Below are positions 9,460 to 17,995 of a stretch of DNA of 64,000 nt, piece after piece. The notes under the pieces were generated by a model. The model was not told the DNA's origin. It was given only the letters and a program-made list of their open reading frames with translations, and did no database searches. The translations under genes were made by a program, and so were the position numbers. Source of the stretch: Cohaesibacter sp. (GTDB lineage Bacteria > Pseudomonadota > Alphaproteobacteria > Rhizobiales > Cohaesibacteraceae); NCBI GenBank assembly GCA_025210795.1, contig JAOAQZ010000037.1, positions 47,684-111,683 of the forward strand, in the 5' to 3' direction. The first letter of the stretch is position 1, and each line of letters begins with the position of its first letter.

Positions 9460-11250
9460 ATGATTTGTGCTTCTTCTTCACTCTCGCAGTCCATCCCGCG
9501 ACTGGCCCGTACGGCTATTCTCACCGCCTCTCTTGCCTCCCTGCCCTTCTTTGCAGGGGCTGTTTCCTCTTTGGCTCAAGAAGCGATGCAGCCGGAAGAG
9601 ACGCTGTCCATTTCCCAAAAGAAGGCCGTGAAGGCTGCATCTTTTATGGTGTCCAGCGCCAATCCGATTGCCTCGCAGATTGGCTATGAGGTGCTCAATA
9701 AAGGCGGCAGTGCTATTGATGCCGCTGTGGCCGTGCAAATTGCGCTTAATCTGGTTGAGCCCCAAAGCTCTGGCATCGGTGGTGGTGCCTTCATGCTATA
9801 TTGGGATGCGACAGCAAAGAAACTCACCAGTTTTGACGGGCGCGAAAAGGCCCCGATGGCCGCAACGCCGGATTATTGGCTGGGCGAGGATGGCAAGCCG
9901 GTCAAATGGTTTGACGCTGTGGTCGGCGGGCGTTCGGTCGGTGTGCCGGGCACGCTCAAATTGCTGGAGACGGTGCATCAGCGCTATGGCAAGCAGCCTT
10001 GGGCAGATTTGCTGGAGCCGACACGGGCGCTTGCAACGGGCGGTTTTCAGGTCTCCCCCCGATTGGCGGGCCTGATTGCCAAAAGCGCAGGCAAACGCAA
10101 GCTTGATCTCTTTGAGACCACCCGCAAATATTTCTTTGACCGGTTTGAAAAGCCTTTGAAAGCCGGACATCTGTTGCGCAATCCCGCCTTTGCCGACACG
10201 CTGGCACTGTTGCAAAAAGACGGGGCCAAGGCTTTTTATGAAGGTCCGATTGCAAGGGATATTGTGGCCGCGGTGAAAACCGACATCAATCCGGGCATCC
10301 TGACGCTTGAAGATCTCAAAGCCTATCAGGTGATTGAGCGCTCTTCTCCATGCGCTGCCTATCGCGGGCATGAGATTTGCGGCATGGGGCCGCCTTCTTC
10401 TGGCGGGCTGACCGTCGGGCAGATTTTGGGCATGCTGTCCCATTTTGATCTGCGCGCCCTTGGCCCGGGAGCTGAGGCCGAGCATCTGTTTTTGGAGGCA
10501 GCCAAACTCGCCTATGCCGATCGGGGCCTTTATATGGCCGATCAGGATTTTGTCAAAATGCCAGAAGGACTGCTTGATCCTTTTTATCTCAAAAGTCGGG
10601 CAGGCCTGATTGATAGCGAGAAAAGCATGGGAAAGGCCACAGCGGGTAGCCCACCTTGGGCCCAATCGGCCTTGCGCGCCCCGGACACCCAGCTCGAGCG
10701 CCCCGGCACCAGTCATTTCTCTATCATTGACGGGCAAGGCAATATCGTCTCCATGACCACGACCATTGAGACCGGTTTTGGCTCGCGGGTGATGACAGGC
10801 GGCTTTTTGCTCAATAATGAACTGACTGATTTCTCGCGCGCACCAGAAAAAGACGGCAAGCCCATTGCCAACCGCGTAGAGGGCGGCAAGCGGCCCCGCT
10901 CCTCCATGGCCCCCACCATAGTGCTCAAAGACGGGGAACCGGTTCTTGCCATTGGCTCCCCCGGTGGGTCGCGGATTATCAATTATGTCGCCCGTGCCAT
11001 CATCAATATCATCGATTTTGACATGGACCCGCAACAGGCACTCAACCAGCCTCATATTGTCAATCGCAACGGGGCGACAGATATCGAAAAAGACAGCAAG
11101 GCCACCGACTTGATCCCTGCGCTTGAAGCCAAAGGGCACAAGATCAAAGTGCGGGATCTGAATTCCGGCCTCCATGCCATTGCCATCATAGACGGGCTTT
11201 ATGTGGGTGGCGCAGACCCACGGCGCGAAGGCGTTGTTTTGGGCTATTGA
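9460..11250 (+). CDS. ggt: Gamma-glutamyltransferase (gamma-glutamyltranspeptidase)
   Basis: A 596-residue periplasmic enzyme with an N-terminal signal sequence (Arg, then a hydrophobic run to about residue 40). It matches GGT throughout: GGSAIDAAVAVQIALNLVEP, SGIGGGAFML, DGREKAPM. The autoprocessing nucleophile Thr lies in PGTSHFSI, at the start of the small subunit, followed by LNNELTDFS and GSPGGSRI. It cleaves or transfers the gamma-glutamyl group of glutathione and related compounds. The ATG at 9460 is preceded by AGAGGA and gives the signal peptide directly; an upstream in-frame start at 9358 adds an implausible extension. Confidence 0.93.
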   Translation: MICASSSLSQSIPRLARTAILTASLASLPFFAGAVSSLAQEAMQPEETLSISQKKAVKAASFMVSSANPIASQIGYEVLNKGGSAIDAAVAVQIALNLVEPQSSGIGGGAFMLYWDATAKKLTSFDGREKAPMAATPDYWLGEDGKPVKWFDAVVGGRSVGVPGTLKLLETVHQRYGKQPWADLLEPTRALATGGFQVSPRLAGLIAKSAGKRKLDLFETTRKYFFDRFEKPLKAGHLLRNPAFADTLALLQKDGAKAFYEGPIARDIVAAVKTDINPGILTLEDLKAYQVIERSSPCAAYRGHEICGMGPPSSGGLTVGQILGMLSHFDLRALGPGAEAEHLFLEAAKLAYADRGLYMADQDFVKMPEGLLDPFYLKSRAGLIDSEKSMGKATAGSPPWAQSALRAPDTQLERPGTSHFSIIDGQGNIVSMTTTIETGFGSRVMTGGFLLNNELTDFSRAPEKDGKPIANRVEGGKRPRSSMAPTIVLKDGEPVLAIGSPGGSRIINYVARAIINIIDFDMDPQQALNQPHIVNRNGATDIEKDSKATDLIPALEAKGHKIKVRDLNSGLHAIAIIDGLYVGGADPRREGVVLGY

Positions 11251-11291
11251 GCTTGGGCTTCAATGCCTGCAAAAACAAAATGCCGAGCTTA

Positions 11292-11336
11292 TTAGAGCCT
11301 GTCGCACCGAACAAAATTCATTGCGACAGGCTCTAA
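11292..11336. repeat. Perfect 15-bp inverted repeat after ggt
   Basis: Arms TTAGAGCCTGTCGCA (11292-11306) and TGCGACAGGCTCTAA (11322-11336) are exact reverse complements with a 15-base spacer. It lies between convergent ggt and the aldehyde dehydrogenase gene. There is no T-run on either strand, so it is not a standard intrinsic terminator. It could stabilise transcript ends or be a dispersed repetitive element. Confidence 0.6.
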
Positions 11337-11360
11337 CTCATTCTTGGTGCGAATCTTTTG

Positions 11361-11386
11361 CGTTTGATTGTGAATGCAATCAAACG
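11361..11386. repeat. Perfect 10-bp inverted repeat, second hairpin
   Basis: CGTTTGATTG (11361-11370) and CAATCAAACG (11377-11386) pair perfectly across a 6-base loop. An outer GTGCG (11347-11351) and CGCAC (11392-11396) can extend the structure. It sits 25 bases after the larger inverted repeat, between two convergent genes. Role unknown; a transcript-end structure is the simplest reading. Confidence 0.5.
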
Positions 11387-11435
11387 AGACACGCACTAGC
11401 CCGGCATTTCTATGCGTTCCCGCGATTTCTCCTGA

Positions 11436-12872
11436 TCACGAAGCGGGACGGGTGATGACCTTGGTCTCAAGAAAATCATCCATGCCGAAATGCCCGCCTT
11501 CGCGGCCGATGCCGGACATTTTATAGCCACCAAAGGGGCTGCCGCGGCTCAGGTCCGAGCCATTGATGCGGACCATACCGGCCTGCAATTTGGCTGCGAC
11601 CCGCTCGGCCCGCTCTTCAGAGCCCGTATCCATATAAGCGGCAAGGCCATAAGGGGTGTCGTTGGCAATCTCGATCGCTTCTTCTTCACTGTCGAAGGGA
11701 ATGATGGAGAGGACGGGGCCAAAAATCTCTTCCTGCGCGATGGTCATGTCATTGCTGACATCGCCAAAGACGGTTGGCTTGCAGAAATAGCCCACATTGC
11801 GGCCCTCGGGCTTGCCAACGCCGCCAGCCAGCAGGTTTGCGCCTTCGTCGATGCCTTTCTGGATGAGGGTCTGCACCCGCTCATATTGCAGGGCGCTGAC
11901 AAGAGGGCCGATATGGCGACCTTCCTCAGCGGGATTGCCGACTTCGGTCTGTTCGGCCACTTTGGCGGCAACTTCCAGCGCCTGATCATAGACCGAGCGT
12001 TCGACCAGCATGCGGGTTGGGGCATTGCAGGATTGGCCGGTATTATTAAAGACATGGCGGGTGCCACGCTTGACCGCTTTCTCCACATCGCAATCAGCAA
12101 AAATGATATTGGGGCTTTTGCCGCCCAGCTCAAGCGAGACACGTTTGACGGTCTCGGCCGCATCCTTTGTCACCGCCACACCGCCGCGGGTGGAGCCGGT
12201 GAAGGACATCATACGCACATCACGGTGGCGCGACAGGGCTGCTCCAACCACAGGGCCTTCGCCATTGATAAGGTTAAACACCCCGTCAGGGACGCCAGCT
12301 TCGTGAAGAATTTCAGCATAGAGCATGGCAGAGAGAGGCGTCAGCTCTGAGGGTTTGAGCACCATAGTGCAGCCCGTGGCAAGGGCCGGAGCAATTTTCA
12401 GCACCATCTGGTTGACGGGCCAGTTCCAAGGGGTGATCAGGCCGCAAACACCCACCGGCTCGCGGGCCAGAATATCGCCATTTGGCAAGACAGAGGTGAA
12501 TTCAAACTCTTTAAGCGCTTCGATAAAGCCTTTCAGATGGCCAATACCAACCGCGGCTTGTGCTTTTTCCGAAAGCACTTTCGGAGCTCCCATCTCGGCG
12601 CTGATAATATCGGCCATCTCGTTATAGCGGGTTTTATAGACCGCCAGAATAGCCTCCAAAAGCTCCAGCCGCTCTGCCTTGCTGGTAGTGGAGAAAGCGG
12701 GAAGAGCTGCCTTTGCCGCTGCAACCGCCGCATTGGCATCGTCTTCGCTACCCATGGAAATGGTGGCGATGGATTGCTCGGTCGCCGGATTGATCACCTC
12801 AAAATCCTGCGCACATGCAGGTTTCAGCCATTTGCCGCCAATAAAGAATTTGCGTTTATCCATTGCGGACAT
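11436..12872 (-). CDS. NAD(P)-dependent aldehyde dehydrogenase family protein
   Basis: A 478-residue ALDH-superfamily enzyme of normal length. Landmarks are TPWNWPVNQ (cofactor-binding), catalytic Glu in VSLELGGKSPN, catalytic Cys in NNTGQSCNAPTR, and EEIFGPVLSI near the C end. These enzymes oxidise aldehydes to acids with NAD or NADP in the cytoplasm. GGGAGAGAG precedes the ATG. The upstream neighbour on the other side is a glutamine amidotransferase on the same strand, starting 95 bases downstream of this gene's start region. The actual aldehyde is not evident. Confidence 0.9.
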   Translation of the reverse strand: MSAMDKRKFFIGGKWLKPACAQDFEVINPATEQSIATISMGSEDDANAAVAAAKAALPAFSTTSKAERLELLEAILAVYKTRYNEMADIISAEMGAPKVLSEKAQAAVGIGHLKGFIEALKEFEFTSVLPNGDILAREPVGVCGLITPWNWPVNQMVLKIAPALATGCTMVLKPSELTPLSAMLYAEILHEAGVPDGVFNLINGEGPVVGAALSRHRDVRMMSFTGSTRGGVAVTKDAAETVKRVSLELGGKSPNIIFADCDVEKAVKRGTRHVFNNTGQSCNAPTRMLVERSVYDQALEVAAKVAEQTEVGNPAEEGRHIGPLVSALQYERVQTLIQKGIDEGANLLAGGVGKPEGRNVGYFCKPTVFGDVSNDMTIAQEEIFGPVLSIIPFDSEEEAIEIANDTPYGLAAYMDTGSEERAERVAAKLQAGMVRINGSDLSRGSPFGGYKMSGIGREGGHFGMDDFLETKVITRPAS

Positions 12873-12966
12873 GTCTCTCTCCCTTCAAGCCTGCATGGCT
12901 GGCCCTTTACCGAGAAGGGCCTTGACCATCCAGCTTTTATATATCTGTTGCCTATTTTTATAGGAG

Positions 12967-13728
12967 CTATTTATTCGTTTGAAAAGCCTCAAGAAATTCT
13001 ACAATCCCGCGGGCCATCAGGTCCTGATCAATGGGTGTATTTTTTGTCGCGATGGCTGCGTCGGCAATATGGGCAGGCAAGCCATTCTCACGGCGCAGGG
13101 CAAATAGGTCCGACGCGTAATTTGCGCTAAATTCCGGATGGCCCTGAAAGGACATGGCCTTGTCTTCATAGGACAGGGCCGCATAGGGACAAAAATCTGA
13201 CTGGGCAAGGACTTTTGCCTCTTGCGGCAAGACAATGACCTGATCCTGATGATAGCTTTGCACCACAAAGCTGCCATTTTGGCGCGCTTGCGGGTCTGCT
13301 TTTTCCATCCAGTCAGGCTTTTCTATCCACTTATAGCGATGGGCCCCGCAGCCCCAGCCCTGATCGGCCTTGGCAACTTTGCCGCCCAATGCCTCGGCAA
13401 GGATCTGGTGACCAAAGCAAATGCCAACAATGGGCACATCAGCCGAGTATGCATGCGAAAGAAAATCACGCAGGTGGTGGATCCAGTCAAGATCCTCATA
13501 GGCACTGAATTTGGAGCCGGTTACCAGCCAAGCATCGCACTGCTTGACCGAAGTTGGGAAATGCCCTTCAACGGGCGAGAAAGTCTCAAAAGCCCAATCT
13601 GTGGGGGCATTCTGTTCAAGCAAAGCTTCAAACATGGCCGGATAAGAGCCATAGTCAGCGCGCAATTCATCAGGAACAAGCCCTGCTTCCAAAATACCGA
13701 TGGTAAAGGGATAAGAAGTCTCAATCAT
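12967..13728 (-). CDS. Class I glutamine amidotransferase-like protein
   Basis: A 253-residue single-domain GATase1 protein. The nucleophile elbow is VGICFGHQILAEALGG and the His/Glu part of the triad lies in SFQGHPEFS. It resembles the stand-alone GMP-synthase-like amidotransferases that hydrolyse glutamine or gamma-glutamyl compounds. Real substrates of this group are mostly unknown. The start has only a weak ribosome site. It lies upstream of the aldehyde dehydrogenase on the same strand with a 94-base gap and could share its transcript. The gene-poor 285 bases after its start (13729-14013) show only a weak GGCCC-TTTT-GGGCC hairpin (13785-13798). Confidence 0.82.
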   Translation of the reverse strand: MIETSYPFTIGILEAGLVPDELRADYGSYPAMFEALLEQNAPTDWAFETFSPVEGHFPTSVKQCDAWLVTGSKFSAYEDLDWIHHLRDFLSHAYSADVPIVGICFGHQILAEALGGKVAKADQGWGCGAHRYKWIEKPDWMEKADPQARQNGSFVVQSYHQDQVIVLPQEAKVLAQSDFCPYAALSYEDKAMSFQGHPEFSANYASDLFALRRENGLPAHIADAAIATKNTPIDQDLMARGIVEFLEAFQTNK

Positions 13729-14013
13729 AATTTTTAATATGGTGCCCGGTGTCGTTTATAAAAGATTGAATTATTATTTCTGGTGGCCCTTTTGGGCCTT
13801 TATGCTTTGCAAAAGACATTTGCAAACTCTTGCTCTGTCTCACCCGGATTGGAAGCCTAGGCGATTGGCTGGCAGGCTGTCAATCAACCCTGGCTTTTGC
13901 AACATATAGTCTCCCGTCTCATGGCCCTTGCGCAATATGGGGGCAGATGAAAGCCCCGCTTGCATTGGGCGGCCGCTTCCCCTTCAATAGAGCAGACTGA
14001 TTTGCGAGGCAGA

Positions 14014-14922
14014 ATGGCAGAGATGCAGCTTTATTTGGGACTGGATGGGGGCGGCACCCAATGCAGGGGACGCTTGCGCGATAGTGATGGCCAGCTTTTA
14101 AGCGAGGCAAAAGGCGGTCCGGCCAATACCAATTTGGGCCTGACGCTGGCGCAAGGCGAGCTTGTCGATGTTGCACGGCAATGCCTTGAAAAGGCCGGAT
14201 ATGACGAGGTTCTCCTTTCCCGCCTTTCTGTAGGAGCTGGGCTTGCAGGCCTGCATCTTGCCTCGGACCGTGCAGCCATGCTGGCTTGGGACCATCCTTT
14301 TGCGTGTTTTTCGCTTGAAAGCGACGCCCATACGGCTTGGCTCGGTGCCCATGCAATTTGTCCTGATGCTGACAATGATGATGATAAGCGTGGCGACGGG
14401 AGTGGCATTTTAATTTTGGGGACCGGCAGCTGCGGCTTTGGCAAGGCCCATGGCCAGTTTATCAATATCGGCGGTTGGGGCTTTATGCTCTCGGACGGGG
14501 GAAGCGGCGCGCGCGCCGGTTATCTGGCCCTGAGACGGGCGATTGAAGCCCATGACGGGCTTATTCCCCCCTCGCCGCTTACGGCAGCTCTTCTTGATCG
14601 CTTTGGCAACAAGGCCGATCAGCTTTTGCAGTGGGTGCAAACAGCAAAACCCCGCGCCTTTGGAGCCTTTGCAAAGGAGGTTGTGGCCTTTGCGCAAGAG
14701 GATGATCTGCATGGGCGGGATATCATGACCCAATGTGCCAAAGAGGCCAGCCAGATTGTGGGCGCAATGGCTACAAAAGGAATAGGCAGGATTGCCCTTG
14801 TTGGCGGCTTCGCTCCTCATATCGCGCCGCTTATTGAGGAAGACTTACGCCCGCTTTTGGTCCCTGCCCAACGGGATGCCTGCGACGGAGCGATTTTGCT
14901 TGCCGGAGGGAGGATTGCATGA
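14014..14922 (+). CDS. BadF/BadG-type ATPase, probable N-acetylglucosamine kinase
   Basis: A 302-residue ASKHA-fold kinase. It has the phosphate-1 loop LGLDGGGTQCRGRL, GGPANTNLG, the phosphate-2 region ILGTGSCGF, GGWGFMLSDGGSG and the adenosine motif ALVGGFAPHI. This pattern fits the BadF/BadG/BcrA/BcrD family branch that includes GlcNAc kinase. Its stop overlaps the nagA start (ATGA), so it very probably phosphorylates free GlcNAc to supply NagA. The start at 14014 follows GAGG by 5 bases. The kinase role rests partly on this context. Confidence 0.82.
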   Translation: MAEMQLYLGLDGGGTQCRGRLRDSDGQLLSEAKGGPANTNLGLTLAQGELVDVARQCLEKAGYDEVLLSRLSVGAGLAGLHLASDRAAMLAWDHPFACFSLESDAHTAWLGAHAICPDADNDDDKRGDGSGILILGTGSCGFGKAHGQFINIGGWGFMLSDGGSGARAGYLALRRAIEAHDGLIPPSPLTAALLDRFGNKADQLLQWVQTAKPRAFGAFAKEVVAFAQEDDLHGRDIMTQCAKEASQIVGAMATKGIGRIALVGGFAPHIAPLIEEDLRPLLVPAQRDACDGAILLAGGRIA

Positions 14923-16124
14923 AACAGCTGCTGCTCCATGCTCGCCTGTTTGACGGGGAGCAGTTCCACGCTGGCAAGGCCGTGTTGCTCAATGATAGTG
15001 CCATTGAAGAGATCCTCAATATCCCCGCCCATTTGGCTCCCTTTACGGCCCAAGGATGCGAGATTATCGATTTGACCGGCCTTGTGCTTGCTCCGGGATT
15101 TATCGATTGTCAGGTCAATGGCGGCGGCGGCGTGATGCTGGATGGCAACAGCTCTCTTGCCAGCCTTGATATCATCACCGAGGCCCATCGCGCCTATGGC
15201 ACAACCACGATGCTGCCCACCTTGATCACCGATCGCCGCGCCGCTATGGAGCATGTTAGCGATTTGATCCGGCAGGCCCATCGCCACTGGGGGGAGAATA
15301 GCTCTCTTGGTGCGATCAAGGGGGTCCATTTTGAAGGCCCTTACCTCAACAAAGCCCGCAAGGGCGTGCATGACGAAGCCTTGATCCGCCCCGTGGAGGA
15401 TGATGGTTTTGACGCCATGATTGCTTTGCTCACCCATCCTGATCTGGGCGTGCGACTGGTCACAGTGGCACCGGAAGAGACTGGCCCTTCTTTTATCGAA
15501 GCCCTTGCCAAACAAGGAGCTTTGGTTTGCGCGGGGCATAGTGCAGCCACCTATCAGCAGATCAAGGCAGCCTTGCGCAAAGGACTGAGCGGCTTTACTC
15601 ATCTCTTTAATGCCATGACACCCCTTGGGAACCGCGAGCCGGGGGTTGTTGGGGCCGCACTTGATGACGCGGACAGTTGGTGCGGGCTGATTGCCGACGG
15701 GTTCCATGTTCACCCTGCCAGCCTGCGCATGGCCATTGCTGCCAAGAACCAGATTGCCGGACGTGGCAAGATGATGCTGGTCACGGACGCTATGGCGAGC
15801 GTGGGGGCCGAGGCCGACAAAAAAGATTTTGTCTTAAATGGCCAGACAATCACGGTTGAGCATGGACGCTGCACCACGGCTGATGGCACCTTGGCAGGAT
15901 CGGATCTTGATATGATGGGGGCTGTGCGCAATTGCGTTGAGCTTCTGGACCTGCCTTTATCGGAAGCCTTGCGCATGGCGTCGCTCTATCCTGCGCAATT
16001 CATCCGTATGGACAAGGTGATCGGACGGGTCCAACCCGGTTATGCCGCCGATCTGGTGGCGTTTGACCCTGAAAACTGGACGGTGAAACATAGCTGGATC
16101 AATGGCTTTGGCCGCATTCACTGA
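14919..16124 (+). CDS. nagA: N-acetylglucosamine-6-phosphate deacetylase
   Basis: A 401-residue amidohydrolase. NagA landmarks are APGFIDCQVNGGGG, HFEGPYLN, AGHSAATYQQ, FTHLFNAMTPL, GLIADGFHVHP and VTDAMAS (metal and substrate ligands), with NPGYAADLVAFD-like residues near the end. It removes acetate from GlcNAc-6-phosphate to give glucosamine-6-phosphate. It is translationally coupled to the upstream kinase by a 4-base overlap. No nagB deaminase or transporter is present here, so the rest of the pathway must be elsewhere. Confidence 0.93.
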   Translation: MKQLLLHARLFDGEQFHAGKAVLLNDSAIEEILNIPAHLAPFTAQGCEIIDLTGLVLAPGFIDCQVNGGGGVMLDGNSSLASLDIITEAHRAYGTTTMLPTLITDRRAAMEHVSDLIRQAHRHWGENSSLGAIKGVHFEGPYLNKARKGVHDEALIRPVEDDGFDAMIALLTHPDLGVRLVTVAPEETGPSFIEALAKQGALVCAGHSAATYQQIKAALRKGLSGFTHLFNAMTPLGNREPGVVGAALDDADSWCGLIADGFHVHPASLRMAIAAKNQIAGRGKMMLVTDAMASVGAEADKKDFVLNGQTITVEHGRCTTADGTLAGSDLDMMGAVRNCVELLDLPLSEALRMASLYPAQFIRMDKVIGRVQPGYAADLVAFDPENWTVKHSWINGFGRIH

Positions 16125-16157
16125 TCTTGGCACGATTGGCACTTTCAGTGGGTATCT

Positions 16158-17414
16158 CTAGCCTTCCAGCGCCTTGTGATACCATTTGGTGATTGCTTGC
16201 CGCTCTTCATACTCCATGAAGGTGACATTGGCCGGAGGCATAGCATTGGTGCGCCCTGCATGAAGATAGATAAGATCTGCCGACTTGGCGATGTCGGCCT
16301 CGCTTTCCAGTCTCACCCCTTTGGGTGCGGTCGCGATGCCCTCCCAGCCGGGCTCTTGCGCGTGGCACATGGAGCAGCGACCCATGACAATATCGCTCAC
16401 CTCTTCAAAGCCTTCTGCTTTGGCAAAGCGCAGTTGCTGGGGGCTTAGTTGGCGGGTTAACCCGCTTTCCTCGTCGTGCTCGGCAGGAGCTGGCATGGGC
16501 AAGGTGGAAAGCCAGATTGCGCCAAAGAATAACAGCACGGTTGCAGGGATCGTCCAGAGCGGATTGCCTGCTCGTGCATGTTTGGTATTGAAATAATGGC
16601 GGATGGTCACGCCCATCAAAAAGACCAAAGCTGCAATCAACCAATTATAGGGGCTGGCAAAGGCCAGCGGATAATGGTTGGACAGCATCAAAAAGATGAC
16701 CGGCAGGGTGAGATAATTGTTATGGGTCGAGCGCAGTTTGGCGATTTTGCCATATTTGGGGTCAGGCGCTCGTCCGGCTTGCAAATCTGCGACCACAATG
16801 CGCTGATTGGGCATGATGATGAAGAAGACATTGGCCGTCATAATGGTTGCCGTAAAGGCCCCCAGATGCAGCATCACCGCCCGTCCGGTAAAAATCTGGT
16901 TATAGCCCCAGGCCATGATGACCAGAAGACAAAAGAGCAGCAGCATCAAGGTGGTTGGGCTCTCCCCCAGTGCTGATTTGCATAACGCATCATAGAGAAG
17001 CCAGCCAAGGGTGAGCGATGCTGCGGAGATGGCCACAGCTTGCCAGATTTCCAGCTCCATCTTGCCTGCATCAATCAGGTAAAGCTCGGCCCCTGCCCAA
17101 TAGACCACCATCATCAGGGCCGCACCGGATAGCCAGGTGGAATAGCTTTCCCATTTAAACCATGTCAGATGCTCTGGCATGCGCTCGGGCGCAACCAGAA
17201 ATTTGCGGATGTGATAGAAGCCGCCGCCATGGACCTGCCATTCTTCGCCATGGGCCCCTTTGGGCAAATCATCTGCCTTGCGCAGGCCCAGATCCAGCGC
17301 GATGAAGTAAAAGCTGGAGCCTATCCATGCCACCGCCGTGATGACATGCAGCCAGCGCAGAGCAAATTCCAGCCATGCCCACAGGATGGGGCTAAGAGCG
17401 GCCATCTCATCCAT
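16158..17414 (-). CDS. puuD: Membrane-bound urate hydroxylase with C-terminal cytochrome c
   Basis: A 418-residue protein with about eight hydrophobic segments in the first 310 residues (starting WLEFALRWLHVITAVAWIG). A periplasmic-type cytochrome c domain follows, carrying the haem motif CSMCH (about residue 350) and a distal Met in NAMPP. This is the architecture of PuuD, which oxidises urate to 5-hydroxyisourate and passes electrons to the respiratory chain rather than to oxygen. It starts 3 bases after uraH, which acts on the product. GGGAG lies 7 bases before the ATG. Confidence 0.93.
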   Translation of the reverse strand: MDEMAALSPILWAWLEFALRWLHVITAVAWIGSSFYFIALDLGLRKADDLPKGAHGEEWQVHGGGFYHIRKFLVAPERMPEHLTWFKWESYSTWLSGAALMMVVYWAGAELYLIDAGKMELEIWQAVAISAASLTLGWLLYDALCKSALGESPTTLMLLLFCLLVIMAWGYNQIFTGRAVMLHLGAFTATIMTANVFFIIMPNQRIVVADLQAGRAPDPKYGKIAKLRSTHNNYLTLPVIFLMLSNHYPLAFASPYNWLIAALVFLMGVTIRHYFNTKHARAGNPLWTIPATVLLFFGAIWLSTLPMPAPAEHDEESGLTRQLSPQQLRFAKAEGFEEVSDIVMGRCSMCHAQEPGWEGIATAPKGVRLESEADIAKSADLIYLHAGRTNAMPPANVTFMEYEERQAITKWYHKALEG

Positions 17415-17417
17415 GTT

Positions 17418-17771
17418 TTAACTCCCGCGATAGGTGGAATAGCCGTAAGGGGAGAGAAGCAGCGGCACGTGATAATGGCTCTCTTCATTCATCCCGAACC
17501 TGATGGGAATGAGATCAAGAAAGAGCGGCTCATCCTCAATATGGGCGGTTGCCCTAAGATACTCCCCCGCATGAAAGACCAGCTCATAATCCCCCCGCTC
17601 AAACTCGGCTGCGGGCAGGATTTGCTCATCCGTGCGGCCATCAAGATTGGTCACCAATGTGCGCAGATGCGTGCGCTCCTCGCCTTGCCAGCGATAAAGA
17701 TCGATTTTCAGCCCGGCGGCAGGTCGCCCCCGTGCCGTATCCAGAATATGGGTTGTGAGAAATCCGCTCAT
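17418..17771 (-). CDS. uraH: 5-hydroxyisourate hydrolase (transthyretin-like)
   Basis: A 117-residue transthyretin-related protein. It begins with [17 protein letters not shown], contains FHAGEYLRA and [16 protein letters not shown], and ends with the diagnostic C-terminal tetrapeptide YRGS, which forms the active site. It converts 5-hydroxyisourate to OHCU. No signal peptide, so cytoplasmic. It is the first gene of the uraH-puuD operon and is divergent from puuE-uraD, whose UraD part takes the next step. Confidence 0.95.
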   Translation of the reverse strand: MSGFLTTHILDTARGRPAAGLKIDLYRWQGEERTHLRTLVTNLDGRTDEQILPAAEFERGDYELVFHAGEYLRATAHIEDEPLFLDLIPIRFGMNEESHYHVPLLLSPYGYSTYRGS

Positions 17772-17995
17772 AGCTGCCCCAATCCGTTATGGTGGTGATG
17801 GATGATCACTCTGCTTTTCCCGCCAGCCTTCAAGCCGCCAGACTGCCTTATTCTCGCCTGCTAGTGCGGCGGGGTATATCGCACAAATCTTATAGCTCTT
17901 TATAGAAAATCTTGAAAATCGATAGCCATTACCCTGCGCTATTATGGAAAATAAAGGTCGTATGAGTCTAGAATGCCGATAACCAAGACACGGCA

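Noticed and set aside
9796..11175. 459-residue minus-strand frame within ggt
   Set aside because: The GGT family motifs and signal peptide are on the plus strand; this is a shadow frame.
11201..11455. 84-residue plus-strand frame after ggt
   Set aside because: It runs through two inverted repeats in a convergent spacer and shows no coding character.
13785..13798. GGCCC-TTTT-GGGCC hairpin as a terminator
   Set aside because: The stem has only 5 pairs and the tail (TTTAT) is poor; it lies upstream of both flanking genes rather than after them.
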